Shown piece after piece: positions 45,211 to 55,343 of a stretch of DNA of 64,000 bases. The translations under genes and the position numbers were made by a program. The DNA is from Neomegalonema perideroedes DSM 15528 (GTDB lineage Bacteria; Pseudomonadota; Alphaproteobacteria; Rhodobacterales; Rhodobacteraceae), in assembly GCF_000374145.1 (NCBI RefSeq), contig NZ_KB893653.1, positions 505,495 to 569,494 of the forward strand. The letters are read 5' to 3'. The notes under the pieces were generated by a model, which saw nothing but the letters and a program-made list of their open reading frames with translations, was not told where the DNA came from and did no database searches. Position 1 is the first letter of the stretch. Each line of letters opens with the position of its first letter.

Positions 45211-45645
45211 TTAGCCGATCAGCTTCGCCCGCAGCTTCTCCGCGATTCCGGCCAGTTCCTCGGCGGGGGGCTGCGGGGGCAGATGAAAGGCCTCCGGCCC
45301 CTCGCGGAGATAGATCTCCGAACTGACGTCATGCTGATGCAGCATCGGCACGAGATGGGCGTGAGCATGCGGCACATGAATGCCGGTGAAGACCATCCCC
45401 ACGCGCTCGACGCCGGTGATCTCCTTGAGGCTCCGCCCGACGGCCTGGCTCACGGCGAAGACCCGCGCGCCCAAGGGCTCCGGGATCTCCTCGAACCAGA
45501 CGTGATGGTCTTTCGGAATGACCAAGGCATGGCCGGGCCGGATGGGATGAATGTCGAGGAAGGCGAGGATCTCCTCGTCTTCATAGATCTTATGGCAAGG
45601 GATCTCTCCCTTGACGATCCGGCAGAACAGGCAATTTTCAGCCAT
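45211..45645 (-). CDS. HIT-family nucleotide hydrolase
   Basis: The 144-residue protein has the Hint-branch signature: a Cys-containing start (ENCLFCRIVKGEIP) and the triad HVPHAHAHLVP (HxHxHxx). Such enzymes hydrolyse adenosine phosphoramidates or dinucleoside polyphosphates. Residues ~1-110 form the conserved fold, and the last ~30 are a helical tail. It follows sufS by 21 bp on the same strand and may be the last gene of the suf operon. It ends exactly at the SDR stop. Confidence 0.9.
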   Translation of the reverse strand: MAENCLFCRIVKGEIPCHKIYEDEEILAFLDIHPIRPGHALVIPKDHHVWFEEIPEPLGARVFAVSQAVGRSLKEITGVERVGMVFTGIHVPHAHAHLVPMLHQHDVSSEIYLREGPEAFHLPPQPPAEELAGIAEKLRAKLIG

Positions 45646-45666
45646 GGCTTCCCCCCTGAAGCAGCC

Positions 45667-46887
45667 TTAACCTAACAGCCGACGGCAGGTCTTCAGCCCC
45701 GCGATGAGGGCGTCCACCTCTTCGGGGCTGCTGTACATGCCGAAGGAGGCGCGGCACGTCGCCGTGACTCCGAAGCGCTTCATCAGCGGCTGAGCGCAAT
45801 GATGCCCCGCCCGCACCGCGATGCCGGATTGGTCCAGAATCGTCGACATGTCATGCGGATGCGCCCCCTCCATAGTCATGGAGAAGATCGCGCCCTTATC
45901 GGCGGCGTCGCCCTGCACTTCGATCCAGTTCAAAGCGCTGAGCTTCTCGCGGGCCAGATCGCGGATGCGCGCCTCATGGGCGGAGATCTCCGCCATGCCG
46001 ACGCCTTCCAGATAGCGGATCGCCTCGGCCAGCCCGATGATCGGCATGATCGGCGGCGTGCCCGCCTCGAAGCGCAAAGGCGGATCGGCGTAGGTCACGT
46101 TCTCCAGAGTCACCTCGCGGATCATGTCGCCGCCGCCCTTGAAGGGCCGCATCTCGGCGAGGCGCTCCTGTTTGCCGTAAAGCGCGCCAGAGGCCGAAGG
46201 CCCGTAAAGCTTATGCCCGGTGATCGCGTAGAAATCGCAGCCGATCTCCGCGACGTTCACCGGACCATGCACCGCCGCTTGGCTGCCGTCGAAGAGGATC
46301 GGAACGCCCTTGGCGTGGGCGATCTCGGTCGCGCGTCTGGCGTCGACCTTGGTTCCGAGCACGTTGGACATATGGGTCAGCGCCACGAGCTTCGTCTTGG
46401 GGCCTATGGCGGCTTCGAGCTGATCATAACGCAGCTCGCCCGAGTCGGTCACGTCCACCCAGCGCAGGACCGCCCCCTGCCGCTCGCGCAGGAAATGCCA
46501 AGGCACGATGTTGGCGTGATGCTCCATCACGCTGAGCAGGATCTCGTCGCCGGGCTGGATGCGCGGCGCCGCCCAGCCGTAGGAGACGAGGTTGATCGAT
46601 TCCGTCGAGCCGGTGGTGAAGACGACCTCATCCTCATGGGCCGCTCCGAGGAAACGCGCGATCACCGCCCGCGCGCCTTCGTATTTCTCGGTGGCGAGGT
46701 TCGAGAGATAATGGAGCCCGCGATGGACGTTGGCGTATTCATGGGCGTAGCCCTCGGCCATGGCCTCGATGACGCGGCGGGGCTTTTGGGCGCTGGCGCC
46801 GCTGTCGAGGTAGACCAGAGGCCGCCCGTGGATCTTCAGATCGAGGGCCGGGAAGTCGCGTCGGATCGCGGCGAGGTCGTAAGCCAT
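45667..46887 (-). CDS. sufS: SufS-type cysteine desulfurase
   Basis: The 406-residue PLP enzyme takes sulfur from cysteine for iron-sulfur assembly. The PLP lysine lies in FYAITGHKLYGPSASGALYG and the persulfide Cys in RAGHHCAQPLMKRFGV, the short-loop type that needs a partner such as SufE or SufU. VYLDSGASAQKPRRVIEAM is the SufS start. It is the seventh and next-to-last gene of the suf cluster, 27 bp after the YIP1 gene. A second cysteine desulfurase is encoded near the head of the operon. Confidence 0.95.
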   Translation of the reverse strand: MAYDLAAIRRDFPALDLKIHGRPLVYLDSGASAQKPRRVIEAMAEGYAHEYANVHRGLHYLSNLATEKYEGARAVIARFLGAAHEDEVVFTTGSTESINLVSYGWAAPRIQPGDEILLSVMEHHANIVPWHFLRERQGAVLRWVDVTDSGELRYDQLEAAIGPKTKLVALTHMSNVLGTKVDARRATEIAHAKGVPILFDGSQAAVHGPVNVAEIGCDFYAITGHKLYGPSASGALYGKQERLAEMRPFKGGGDMIREVTLENVTYADPPLRFEAGTPPIMPIIGLAEAIRYLEGVGMAEISAHEARIRDLAREKLSALNWIEVQGDAADKGAIFSMTMEGAHPHDMSTILDQSGIAVRAGHHCAQPLMKRFGVTATCRASFGMYSSPEEVDALIAGLKTCRRLLG

Positions 46888-46914
46888 GAGGGGCCTCTTC
46901 AGAAAAGAGAAGAC

Positions 46915-47472
46915 TCAGGCGGGGGCCGCCTGCAGCATGGAGAGCATCAGCATGCCCAGCAGCAGCGCGGCCGAGGCCACCGCCGCCATGGTCGCCGCGA
47001 GGCTGCGATAGGCTTGGGCTTCAGCCACATAGGCCGCCAGCAGCGCGAAATTCGCCACGAAGGCGAACATGGCCACCAGAGGGATCGGAATCAGGCTGAG
47101 CGGCGTCAGCAGCGCGGAGATCAGCGTCCACCAAGCCGCCACCGAACGCCCTTGCTCGGGCGTGGCCGCGCCTCCGGTGAGGCGTCCCGCCAGATTGATC
47201 AGGCCGGAGACCAGCCCATATTGCAGCAGAGTCGCCAGAACGAGGCCGAAGTAAAACCCGCTCTTGCCGAGCTGCGTCAATAAAGCCTGAGTCTCCGGAG
47301 AGGAGGCGAAGAGAAGCCGGAAGACCAGAGCGTTGATCAGGCCGCCTGCGGCGACCATCAGCCAACGCTCGTTCGGTCCCCAATTCTCCGCCAAACCGCG
47401 CCGCATGGAGCGGCGCGGGGCGAGGAAAGCCTCGCGCAGCCGCGCGAGGAAAGGATCCGTCTCAGGCCGCAC
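46915..47472 (-). CDS. YIP1-like membrane protein in the suf operon
   Basis: The 185-residue protein has about five hydrophobic segments from residue ~42 on (for example WLMVAAGGLINALVFRLLFA, GFYFGLVLATLLQYGLVSGL, LIPIPLVAMFAFVANFALLA). It resembles the YIP1 family in the same position of other alphaproteobacterial suf clusters. No in-frame ATG fits: the first one would lie far inside sufD. A GTG at 47472 starts VRPETDPFLARLREAFL and overlaps the sufD end by 11 bp, so a GTG start is inferred. Its link to iron-sulfur assembly is unknown. Confidence 0.72.
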   Translation of the reverse strand: MRPETDPFLARLREAFLAPRRSMRRGLAENWGPNERWLMVAAGGLINALVFRLLFASSPETQALLTQLGKSGFYFGLVLATLLQYGLVSGLINLAGRLTGGAATPEQGRSVAAWWTLISALLTPLSLIPIPLVAMFAFVANFALLAAYVAEAQAYRSLAATMAAVASAALLLGMLMLSMLQAAPA

Positions 47473-48721
47473 GCCCCCGGGCCTCCATCCAGCGCGCGAC
47501 CTGCGCCCGCATGACGTCCTGAAGGGCTTCGTCCTCGATCTCAAGGATGGCGTCGTCGATGAAGGCCGCGGTGAGCAGAGCCTCCGCCTCGGCGTGAGGC
47601 ACGCCGCGCGCTTTGAGATAAAACAAGGCGTCGGCGTCCAGAGCGCCGGAGGTCGAGCCATGCGAGCATTTCACGTCGTCGGCGTAGATCTCCAGCTCCG
47701 GCTTGGCGTTGAACTCGGCGCGCTCGCCGAGCAGAAGCGACTGGCTCATCTGATAGCCGTCGGTCTTCTGCGCGATCTGCGCGACGTAGATCTTGCCCTG
47801 AAACACCACATGCGATTCCCCCGCCAGAGCCGATTTGACGATCTGGCGGCTTTCGCAATGGGGCGCGTCATGATGGATGAAGAGGGTGGTGTCGCTGATC
47901 GACTTGCGGTCGCCCAAGACGCCCTGAGCCACATGCGCCCAGCCCTTTTCGCCGCTGAGGCGCAGATAGGTCTCGTTGCGGGTCATGCGGCCGTCGGAGC
48001 TGAGGGTGAAGCCCTTATAAATCGCCTCCGCCCCGAGATCGGCGAAGACATGGGCCACGCCCGCGCGCGCCTCCGGCTGCTCGGTCTGGAGCCGCAGATG
48101 ATGGAGCTGCGCGCCTTTGGCGAGCCGCGCCTCAATCACCACGCCGCCCGCCAGAACGCCCGATTCAAGGAGCGTCAGCTTGGCGCCCTCGGGGAGATCG
48201 ACGGCGATGCGGCTTTGCGTGGCGCCGTCGGCGGAGAGATGGCGCAGATGGAGGATTCCGCCGTCCTGACCCTCGGCGACCCGAACCGCGAGGCCCGTGC
48301 GCGCCACCGCCGTGTTCCAGGCCGCCAAAGGACGCGGCGCGCGGAATTGGCCTTGAGCCTCAAGCTCGCCGTAGAACTCCAGCGCCCAGGGGGCCTTGTC
48401 GATCAGACGCAGATCGAGGCTCTCCGCGCTCGCAGCCGGAAGATGCGGGACGCCCTCGGCGAACTCCACGACCACCGGATCAAAGGCGGCGAAGGGATCC
48501 TCCTGCTCGGCCTTGCGCAGAGGCTGGGCCTCCAGCAGAGGAGCCGGGCGGGCGTAGCGCCAATATTCGTCGCGAGGCTTGGGGGCTCCGCCCAGCTCCA
48601 AGAAGCGGGCGAAGGCTTTCTCGCGCGCCGGAGCCAAAGCCGCCGCTCCGGCGATCTGGGATTCCTCATGAGCGGCGCGCCAAGGCGCCAGCTCCTCCAC
48701 GGGCTTTTGCACGGCGCTCAT
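47462..48721 (-). CDS. sufD: Fe-S scaffold subunit SufD
   Basis: The 419-residue protein pairs with SufB and SufC in the scaffold complex. The beta-helix core is visible, with ALAGESHVVFQGKIYVAQIA and KPELEIYADDVKCSHGSTSG, which contains the conserved DxxKCSHG. The C-terminus (ALLTAAFIDDAILEIEDEAL) is the SufC-binding region. The ATG at 48721 lies 1 bp after the sufC stop; an ATG 30 bp earlier lies within sufC. Confidence 0.94.
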   Translation of the reverse strand: MSAVQKPVEELAPWRAAHEESQIAGAAALAPAREKAFARFLELGGAPKPRDEYWRYARPAPLLEAQPLRKAEQEDPFAAFDPVVVEFAEGVPHLPAASAESLDLRLIDKAPWALEFYGELEAQGQFRAPRPLAAWNTAVARTGLAVRVAEGQDGGILHLRHLSADGATQSRIAVDLPEGAKLTLLESGVLAGGVVIEARLAKGAQLHHLRLQTEQPEARAGVAHVFADLGAEAIYKGFTLSSDGRMTRNETYLRLSGEKGWAHVAQGVLGDRKSISDTTLFIHHDAPHCESRQIVKSALAGESHVVFQGKIYVAQIAQKTDGYQMSQSLLLGERAEFNAKPELEIYADDVKCSHGSTSGALDADALFYLKARGVPHAEAEALLTAAFIDDAILEIEDEALQDVMRAQVARWMEARGRAA

Positions 48722-48722
48722 C

Positions 48723-49481
48723 TCAGGCCGCCTTTCCGAGAATGCCCGCATAGCCCTCGTTCTCGACCTGCAAGGCCAGCTCCGGCCCGCCGGTCTTCAC
48801 GATGCGGCCGTCCGCGAGGATATGCACCACGTCCGGCTTGATGTGGTCGAGCAGGCGCTGATAATGGGTGATGACGAGGAAGGCCCGGTCCGGCGAGCGC
48901 AAAGCGTTCACGCCCGAGGCCACCAGCTTCATGGCGTCCACGTCGAGGCCGGAATCAGTCTCGTCCATCAGGCAGAAGCGCGGCTGAAGAACCGCCATCT
49001 GCAAGATTTCATTACGCTTCTTCTCGCCGCCCGAAAATCCGACGTTCACGCCGCGCTTGAGCATGTCGGCGGAGATCTCCAGCTTGGCGGCTTCGCCGCG
49101 CACCAGCTTGAGGATCTCGGCCGCCGAAAGCTCGGGCTCGCCGCGGGCCTTGCGCTGGGCGTTGAGAGCCGTGCGCAGGAAGGTCATGTTGCCGACGCCG
49201 GGAATCTCGACCGGATATTGAAAGGCGAGGAACAGCCCCGCCGCCGCGCGGGCGTCCGGGTCCATATCCAGCAGATCTTCGCCGTCGAGGGTCGCGGAGC
49301 CTGCGGTCACTTCATAGCCGTCGCGCCCGGCGAGGATATAAGAGAGCGTCGATTTGCCCGAGCCGTTCGGCCCCATGATGGCGTGGACCTCGCCCGCCGG
49401 AACCTCCAGCGAGAGGCCCTTCAGGATGACCCGCTCCGGCTCTTCCTCAAGGCGCGCATGGAGGTTGTCGATCTTCAGCAT
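48723..49481 (-). CDS. sufC: Fe-S assembly ATPase SufC
   Basis: The 252-residue ABC-type ATPase drives conformational change in SufBCD. Walker A is GPNGSGKST, the Q-loop region is LFLAFQYPVEIPGVGN, the signature is GFSGGEKKRNEILQM and Walker B is CLMDETDSGLDVDAM, with the SufC-specific D-loop. The start at 49481 (LKIDNLHARLEEEPER) lies 1 bp after the cupin stop; longer readings lie within the cupin gene. Confidence 0.96.
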   Translation of the reverse strand: MLKIDNLHARLEEEPERVILKGLSLEVPAGEVHAIMGPNGSGKSTLSYILAGRDGYEVTAGSATLDGEDLLDMDPDARAAAGLFLAFQYPVEIPGVGNMTFLRTALNAQRKARGEPELSAAEILKLVRGEAAKLEISADMLKRGVNVGFSGGEKKRNEILQMAVLQPRFCLMDETDSGLDVDAMKLVASGVNALRSPDRAFLVITHYQRLLDHIKPDVVHILADGRIVKTGGPELALQVENEGYAGILGKAA

Positions 49482-49482
49482 G

Positions 49483-49997
49483 TCATTCCCCGTCCCAATA
49501 ATCGATCCAGTCGCCCCGCCTTCCGGCGACCTTGAAAGGCGCGCTGGCGTAGCCTCCGCCGGCCCCGTGCCGATGCGCGGCGATGAACTTGCCGCTATCG
49601 GGATATTCCAGAATCTCCGCGTCATGCGAGGTGGAGATCATGAGATAGGCGAGGGGCCCCGCGCCTGTGTTGATGAGTTGATGCGCCGTCTCTGCGCCGC
49701 CCGCCGGGGCCGCGCAGAGATCGCCCGCCTTCACGGGATATTCCGCCGCTCCATAGCGATAAACGCCCTCGCCTTCGAGGATCACGAAGAGCTCCTCGTT
49801 GACATGGTGGTTATGAAAAGGAAAGCCCCGCTTGCCCGGCGGCACGACCGCATAGCCGCAGCCGATCTGCTTCGCGCCGATGAGCGGCCCGAGCCGGGCG
49901 CGCTCGATGTCGAATTTCTCGCCATGGCGCTCACGGCTGCGGGGGGCCTCGGCGGCGCAGACCACCGGGCCGCGCGCCGGAGACTTCTGCTCCGTCG

Positions 49998-50001
<4 letters not shown>
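49483..50001 (-). CDS. Cupin-domain protein between sufB and sufC
   Basis: The 172-residue protein has a conserved cupin barrel: [20 protein letters not shown] is motif 1 with three His and a Glu, and [20 protein letters not shown], ending in His, is motif 2. Metal-dependent activity or sensing is possible. The start at 50001 overlaps the sufB stop by 4 bp (ATGA). Cupins appear here in several alphaproteobacterial suf clusters; what they do is not established to my knowledge. Confidence 0.85.
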
Positions 50002-51548
<1,547 letters not shown>

Positions 51549-51567
51549 ATCAGCTTCCTTTGCGGCT

Positions 51568-52647
51568 TCAGGCCGCCGCTTGCGGGGTGGGACGGCGCTT
51601 ATGCAGGCCAGTCCAGATCTCGATGAATCGATCGACTTCGGCGTCCGTGGTGGTCGGGCCGAGGCTGACGCGGATCGCGCCTTGCGCCAGAGCCTCAGGA
51701 ACGCCCAGAGCCTTCAGCACATGGCTGGCCGCCACCTTGCCCGAGGAGCAGGCCGAGCCCGAACTCACCGCGACTCCCGCCAGATCCAGCTGCATCATAT
51801 GGGTGTCGGAGCGCCAGCCCGGAAGGGCGAAGGCCGAGGTGTTGGGCAGACGCGGGCCCTGCGCCGCGAAGATCGCGGCCTCGGGCGCTTCGGCCTTGAG
51901 CGCGGCCTCCCAGCGGTCGCGGCGGTCGCGGACCTGCGCCCAGACTCCCGCTTCGAGATCGCGTTTCGCGGCTTCGGCGGCGGCGCCCATGCCCGCGATC
52001 CCGATCAGGTTTTCGGTGCCGGAGCGGCGGCGCGATTCCTGTCCGCCGCCCTTGAGCAGCGGCTCGATCTCCACGCCTTCGCGCAGGATCAGCGCGCCGC
52101 AGCCCTTGGGGCCGCCGAATTTCGAGGAGGAGAGGACCGCCGCCCGGAAAGGCGCGGCGTCGAAGCGCCAAGCGATCTTGCCCATGGCCTGAGAGGCGTC
52201 GAGGAAGACCTGAGCCCCCGCTCGCGCGGCGGCTTCGGCCTGCTCAAGGCGGATGGCTCCGGTCTCGCCCTCGGCGGCGGCGAAGGCGAGGAGGCGGCCT
52301 TCCGCCCGGGCCTGATCCTCGGAGATTTCAGGATCGCGCCAAGCCATCGCGCAGGAATGCAGATCCGGCGGCCCCCAAGCCTTCAGCCCGCCCGGCGGAT
52401 TCGCCAGCATCATGGCCGCAGCCTCGGTGGCCCCGCTGGTGAAGACCACCTCGGAGGGCTTGCAGCCGGCCAGAGCCGCCAGCCGCTCGCGGGCGGTTTC
52501 GAGGATGGCGCGCGCGGCGCGGCCCTCGGCGTGGACGGAGGAGGGATTCCCCGCCGTCTCCATGGCCGCGAGCATCGCGCTCTTCGCTTCGGGGCGAAGA
52601 GGCGCGGCGGCGTTCCAATCCAGATAAAGGCGCGGAAGGCGGCTCAA
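51568..52647 (-). CDS. IscS/NifS-like cysteine desulfurase, TTG start
   Basis: The 359-residue PLP enzyme is of the IscS/NifS class. [20 protein letters not shown] starts it, the PLP Lys is in [16 protein letters not shown], and the long-loop persulfide Cys lies in [17 protein letters not shown]. It donates sulfur to the Suf machinery or to tRNA thiolation. No ATG lies near the conserved start; TTG at 52647 overlaps the iscR stop (TTGA) and has GGAGGAGGG upstream, so TTG is the likely start. An ATG further up is out of family and within iscR. It coexists with SufS in the same operon. Confidence 0.87.
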   Translation of the reverse strand: MSRLPRLYLDWNAAAPLRPEAKSAMLAAMETAGNPSSVHAEGRAARAILETARERLAALAGCKPSEVVFTSGATEAAAMMLANPPGGLKAWGPPDLHSCAMAWRDPEISEDQARAEGRLLAFAAAEGETGAIRLEQAEAAARAGAQVFLDASQAMGKIAWRFDAAPFRAAVLSSSKFGGPKGCGALILREGVEIEPLLKGGGQESRRRSGTENLIGIAGMGAAAEAAKRDLEAGVWAQVRDRRDRWEAALKAEAPEAAIFAAQGPRLPNTSAFALPGWRSDTHMMQLDLAGVAVSSGSACSSGKVAASHVLKALGVPEALAQGAIRVSLGPTTTDAEVDRFIEIWTGLHKRRPTPQAAA

Positions 52648-53126
52648 GCCTGTCCCTCCTCCATGAGCAGGGCGGCGAAATCGGGCATGGCGGGGCATCC
52701 GGCCACGCGCTCGCCCACCACGTCGGCGAGGGAGGTCTGGCTCAGGAAGACGTGGACATGGCTCGACAGCCGCTCCCAGAGGTTATGCGTCAGACAATGG
52801 GTCTTTTTGCCGCTTTTATCCATGGTGCAGCCTTCGCCCATGGCGCCGCTGCATTGGGTGGCGCGCAGGCTCTCCTCGACGGCGGTCATGACCTCGGCGA
52901 TGTTGATCTCCGAAGAAGGGCGCGTCAGCAGATAGCCGCCGCCGGGGCCGCGGAAGCTCTCGACCAGCCCGGCCTTGCGCAGCTTGAGGAAGATCTGCTC
53001 CAGATAGGCCAGCGAAATGTCGCGCCGCTCGGAGATGTCGGCGAGCGCCACCGGCGCCCCCGGCGGCTGAAGAGCGATGTCGGCGAGGGCGGTCACGGCG
53101 TAGCGGCCTTTGGTGCTCAGTTTCAT
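52644..53126 (-). CDS. iscR: Rrf2-family Fe-S regulator IscR
   Basis: The 160-residue regulator has a winged-helix N-terminus (MKLSTKGRYAVTALADIALQ, then RRDISLAYLEQIFLKLRKAG) and a cluster-binding loop with C92, C100 and C111 followed by LTH. The spacing (7 and 10 residues) is wider than in E. coli IscR, so the ligand set should be checked. It probably represses this operon when carrying a cluster. The Met at 53126 is the family start; an ATG at 53312 would read through the promoter. It is the first gene of the suf operon. Confidence 0.92.
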   Translation of the reverse strand: MKLSTKGRYAVTALADIALQPPGAPVALADISERRDISLAYLEQIFLKLRKAGLVESFRGPGGGYLLTRPSSEINIAEVMTAVEESLRATQCSGAMGEGCTMDKSGKKTHCLTHNLWERLSSHVHVFLSQTSLADVVGERVAGCPAMPDFAALLMEEGQA

Positions 53127-53268
53127 TCTTGCTTGTCTTTCCAGAGCGAGAGGTGAGCGGCTGAGTTGACCCGGAGCGCGGCGACGACTACTTGACAAGG
53201 GCTTGACGTCGGCGGCGTCGCGGCTGTGGCGGCCCGGCGTTTCGGGCGTCGGCCAGCGACGCCTGAAA

Positions 53269-53285
53269 TTTAGAATAACTCTAAA
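53269..53285. promoter_or_regulatory. Irr-box (ICE-like) operator of the iscR-suf operon
   Basis: TTTAGAA-TAA-CTCTAAA (53269-53285) matches the iron control element TTTAGAA-N3-TTCTAAA with one mismatch. Irr, an alphaproteobacterial Fur-family protein tuned by heme, binds such sites. It overlaps the -10 of the inferred minus-strand promoter, which implies repression of suf. The identification is by motif only. Confidence 0.65.
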
Positions 53286-53306
53286 ATGCCGGAGCGATTT
53301 CGTCAA
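53278..53306 (-). promoter_or_regulatory. Candidate promoter of iscR-suf
   Basis: On the minus strand TTGACG (53306-53301) and TAGAGT (53283-53278) are separated by 17 bp; the -10 lies inside the Irr box. Two CTTGAC repeats 11 bp apart (53191-53196, 53202-53207) in the leader could be a further regulator site. Confidence 0.5.
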
Positions 53307-53371
53307 GAACATCGCGCCGCCGCGCCGCCCTCGCGGGGACGGGCGACGGATGCGCCGAATGCGGAGAATCC

Positions 53372-54034
53372 ATGCCTGAAGTCACGTTCCCCGGCCCGGA
53401 AGGGCGTCTTGAAGGGCGCTATCAGCCCAGCAAGACCAAAGACGCCCCCATCGCGCTGGTGCTGCATCCGCATCCGCAGCATGGCGGCACGATGAACAAC
53501 AAGGTCGTGTATAACCTTTATTACGCTCTGCATGATCTCGGCTTCTCGGTTTTACGCTTCAACTTCCGGGGCGTGGGCCGCAGCCAGGGCGAGTACGACC
53601 AGGGCGTCGGCGAGCTTTCCGACGCCGCTTCGGCGCTGGACTACCTCCAGACGATGAATCCCGCCGCGCCGCAATGCTGGGTGGCGGGCTTCTCCTTCGG
53701 CGCCTGGATCGGGATGCAGCTTCTGATGCGCCGCCCGGAGATCGTGGGCTTCGTCTCCATCTCGCCGCCGGCGAATCTCTACGACTTCTCCTTCCTCGCG
53801 CCTTGCCCGGCCTCGGGGCTGATCGTCAACGGGATGAACGACCGCGTGGCCCCGCCCGAGGACGTGGCCCGGCTGGTGGCCAAGCTGCGCACGCAGAAGG
53901 GCGTGGTCATCTCCCATGAGACGCTCGAAGGGGCGAATCACTTCTATGAAAAGGGCATGGAGGACATGCTCGGGCTGGTGAAGGGCTATGTCGGCCCCCG
54001 GCTCGGCGATCTCTCGGCGCCTGCGGCCTCTTAA
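53372..54034 (+). CDS. Alpha/beta hydrolase of the COG2945 group
   Basis: The 220-residue protein has the alpha/beta hydrolase fold with HPHPQHGGTMNNKVVYNL near residue 32 and SVLRFNFRGVGRSQGEYDQG, marks of the COG2945 family. The nucleophile elbow is AGFSFGAWIGMQ, the acid lies in NGMNDRVAPPEDV and the His in EGANHFYEKGMEDM. Substrates of the family are unclear. It is divergent from iscR with 245 bp between; the Irr-box region lies there. Confidence 0.87.
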   Translation: MPEVTFPGPEGRLEGRYQPSKTKDAPIALVLHPHPQHGGTMNNKVVYNLYYALHDLGFSVLRFNFRGVGRSQGEYDQGVGELSDAASALDYLQTMNPAAPQCWVAGFSFGAWIGMQLLMRRPEIVGFVSISPPANLYDFSFLAPCPASGLIVNGMNDRVAPPEDVARLVAKLRTQKGVVISHETLEGANHFYEKGMEDMLGLVKGYVGPRLGDLSAPAAS

Positions 54035-54139
54035 GCGGGGCTGAAGCCCAAGCGGGGAGGGCGGCCGAAAGGCGCCCCCCTCCCGTCTCAAGCTCCGGCT
54101 CCGGGGCCTGAGCGGCGCGCCCGTCGGACCCTGCGGATC

Positions 54140-55066
54140 TCAGACCTTGCGGATCAGGGTGCCGCCGCCCGTGGGGGTGAACAGCTCCAGCAAGGCGGCG
54201 TGCGGCGCGCGCCCGTCGAGGATCGCCACCGCCTTCACCCCGAGATCCAGCGCGTTGAGCGCCGTGCGCACCTTCGGGATCATGCCGCCGCTGATGACGC
54301 CCGAGGCGATGAGATCCTCGGCCTCCTCGCGGGTGAGGTTGGTCAGCAGCTCGCCGTTCGCGCCCTTCACGCCCGGCACGTCGGTCAGCAGCAGGAGGCG
54401 CTCGGCGTTCATGGCCGCCGCCACGGCGCCCGCCGCGAGATCGGCGTTGATGTTGTAGGTCTCGCCCTCGCGGCCCACGCCGACCGGCGCCACCACGGGA
54501 ATGAAGCCCGCCTTGATCAGCACCTCCAGCACTTCCGGATTCACCTCGACCGGATTGCCGACGAGCCCGATGTCCAGCGCCCGCTCGATGTTGGATTCGG
54601 GGTCGCGGGCCTTCTGATACATCTTTTCGGCGACGATCAGCCGGGCGTCCTTGCCCGCCAGACCCACCGATTTGGCGCCCGCCGCCCCGATGGCCGCGGC
54701 GATCTCCTTATTCACCTTGCCCGAGAGCACCATCTCGACCACCTCGACGGTGGCGGCGTCGGTGATGCGCATCCCCGCGACGGTCTCGGTGCGGATGTCG
54801 AGGCGCTTCAGCATCTCGTTGATCTGCGGGCCGCCGCCGTGCACCACCACCGGATGCGCCCCCGCCAGCTTCATCAGAGCCATGTCGCGGGCGAAATCAG
54901 CCATGGCCTTGGCGTCGCCCATGGCGTGGCCGCCGAACTTCACCACCACCACGCGTCCGGCGTAGCTCTGGAGATAGGGCAGGCCCTCGGCCAGCGTGCG
55001 CGCGGCGATCTGCAGGTCGTCGCGCGAGGCGAGGGGGGAGGCGGGCGGAACGGACGTCTGAGACAT
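54140..55066 (-). CDS. argB: Acetylglutamate kinase
   Basis: The 308-residue enzyme phosphorylates N-acetylglutamate in arginine synthesis. [12 protein letters not shown] carries the catalytic Lys, [16 protein letters not shown] the substrate loop, and [20 protein letters not shown] the Asn/Asp region. [20 protein letters not shown] contains the Asp that orients the transition state. The ATG at 55066 gives [12 protein letters not shown]; longer readings extend into low-complexity sequence. No other arg gene is adjacent. Confidence 0.95.
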   Translation of the reverse strand: MSQTSVPPASPLASRDDLQIAARTLAEGLPYLQSYAGRVVVVKFGGHAMGDAKAMADFARDMALMKLAGAHPVVVHGGGPQINEMLKRLDIRTETVAGMRITDAATVEVVEMVLSGKVNKEIAAAIGAAGAKSVGLAGKDARLIVAEKMYQKARDPESNIERALDIGLVGNPVEVNPEVLEVLIKAGFIPVVAPVGVGREGETYNINADLAAGAVAAAMNAERLLLLTDVPGVKGANGELLTNLTREEAEDLIASGVISGGMIPKVRTALNALDLGVKAVAILDGRAPHAALLELFTPTGGGTLIRKV

Positions 55067-55343
55067 GATGCGGACGAAGCCTCCGGAAGGCGTGGCGGAA
55101 GGGCGCGGCGCCGGACGGCGCGGCGGAGCGGAAGGCCTTGTGTTTAGCCCCCCCTGAGAAGGCTGAAAACCGAATTTCGCGTCCTTCGCGGCCCCTTCCG
55201 GCCTCCTCGCGGCCCTCTCGCGGCTCCCTTGCGGCGGCGGCGCGCCCTTGGGGCGACCATTCTTTAAGGTTCCGGGCCTATCCTCCCGACGTCGGACGCC
55301 TCGTCTTTGGGCGGCCGCGCGGCGGTATGGGGAGCGGAGAGAC

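Noticed and set aside
54055-54084. Bidirectional terminator between the hydrolase gene and argB
   Set aside because: GGGAGGGCG and CGCCCCCCTCCC pair only with a 3-base bulge and no T-run follows in either direction, so it was not listed as a feature.
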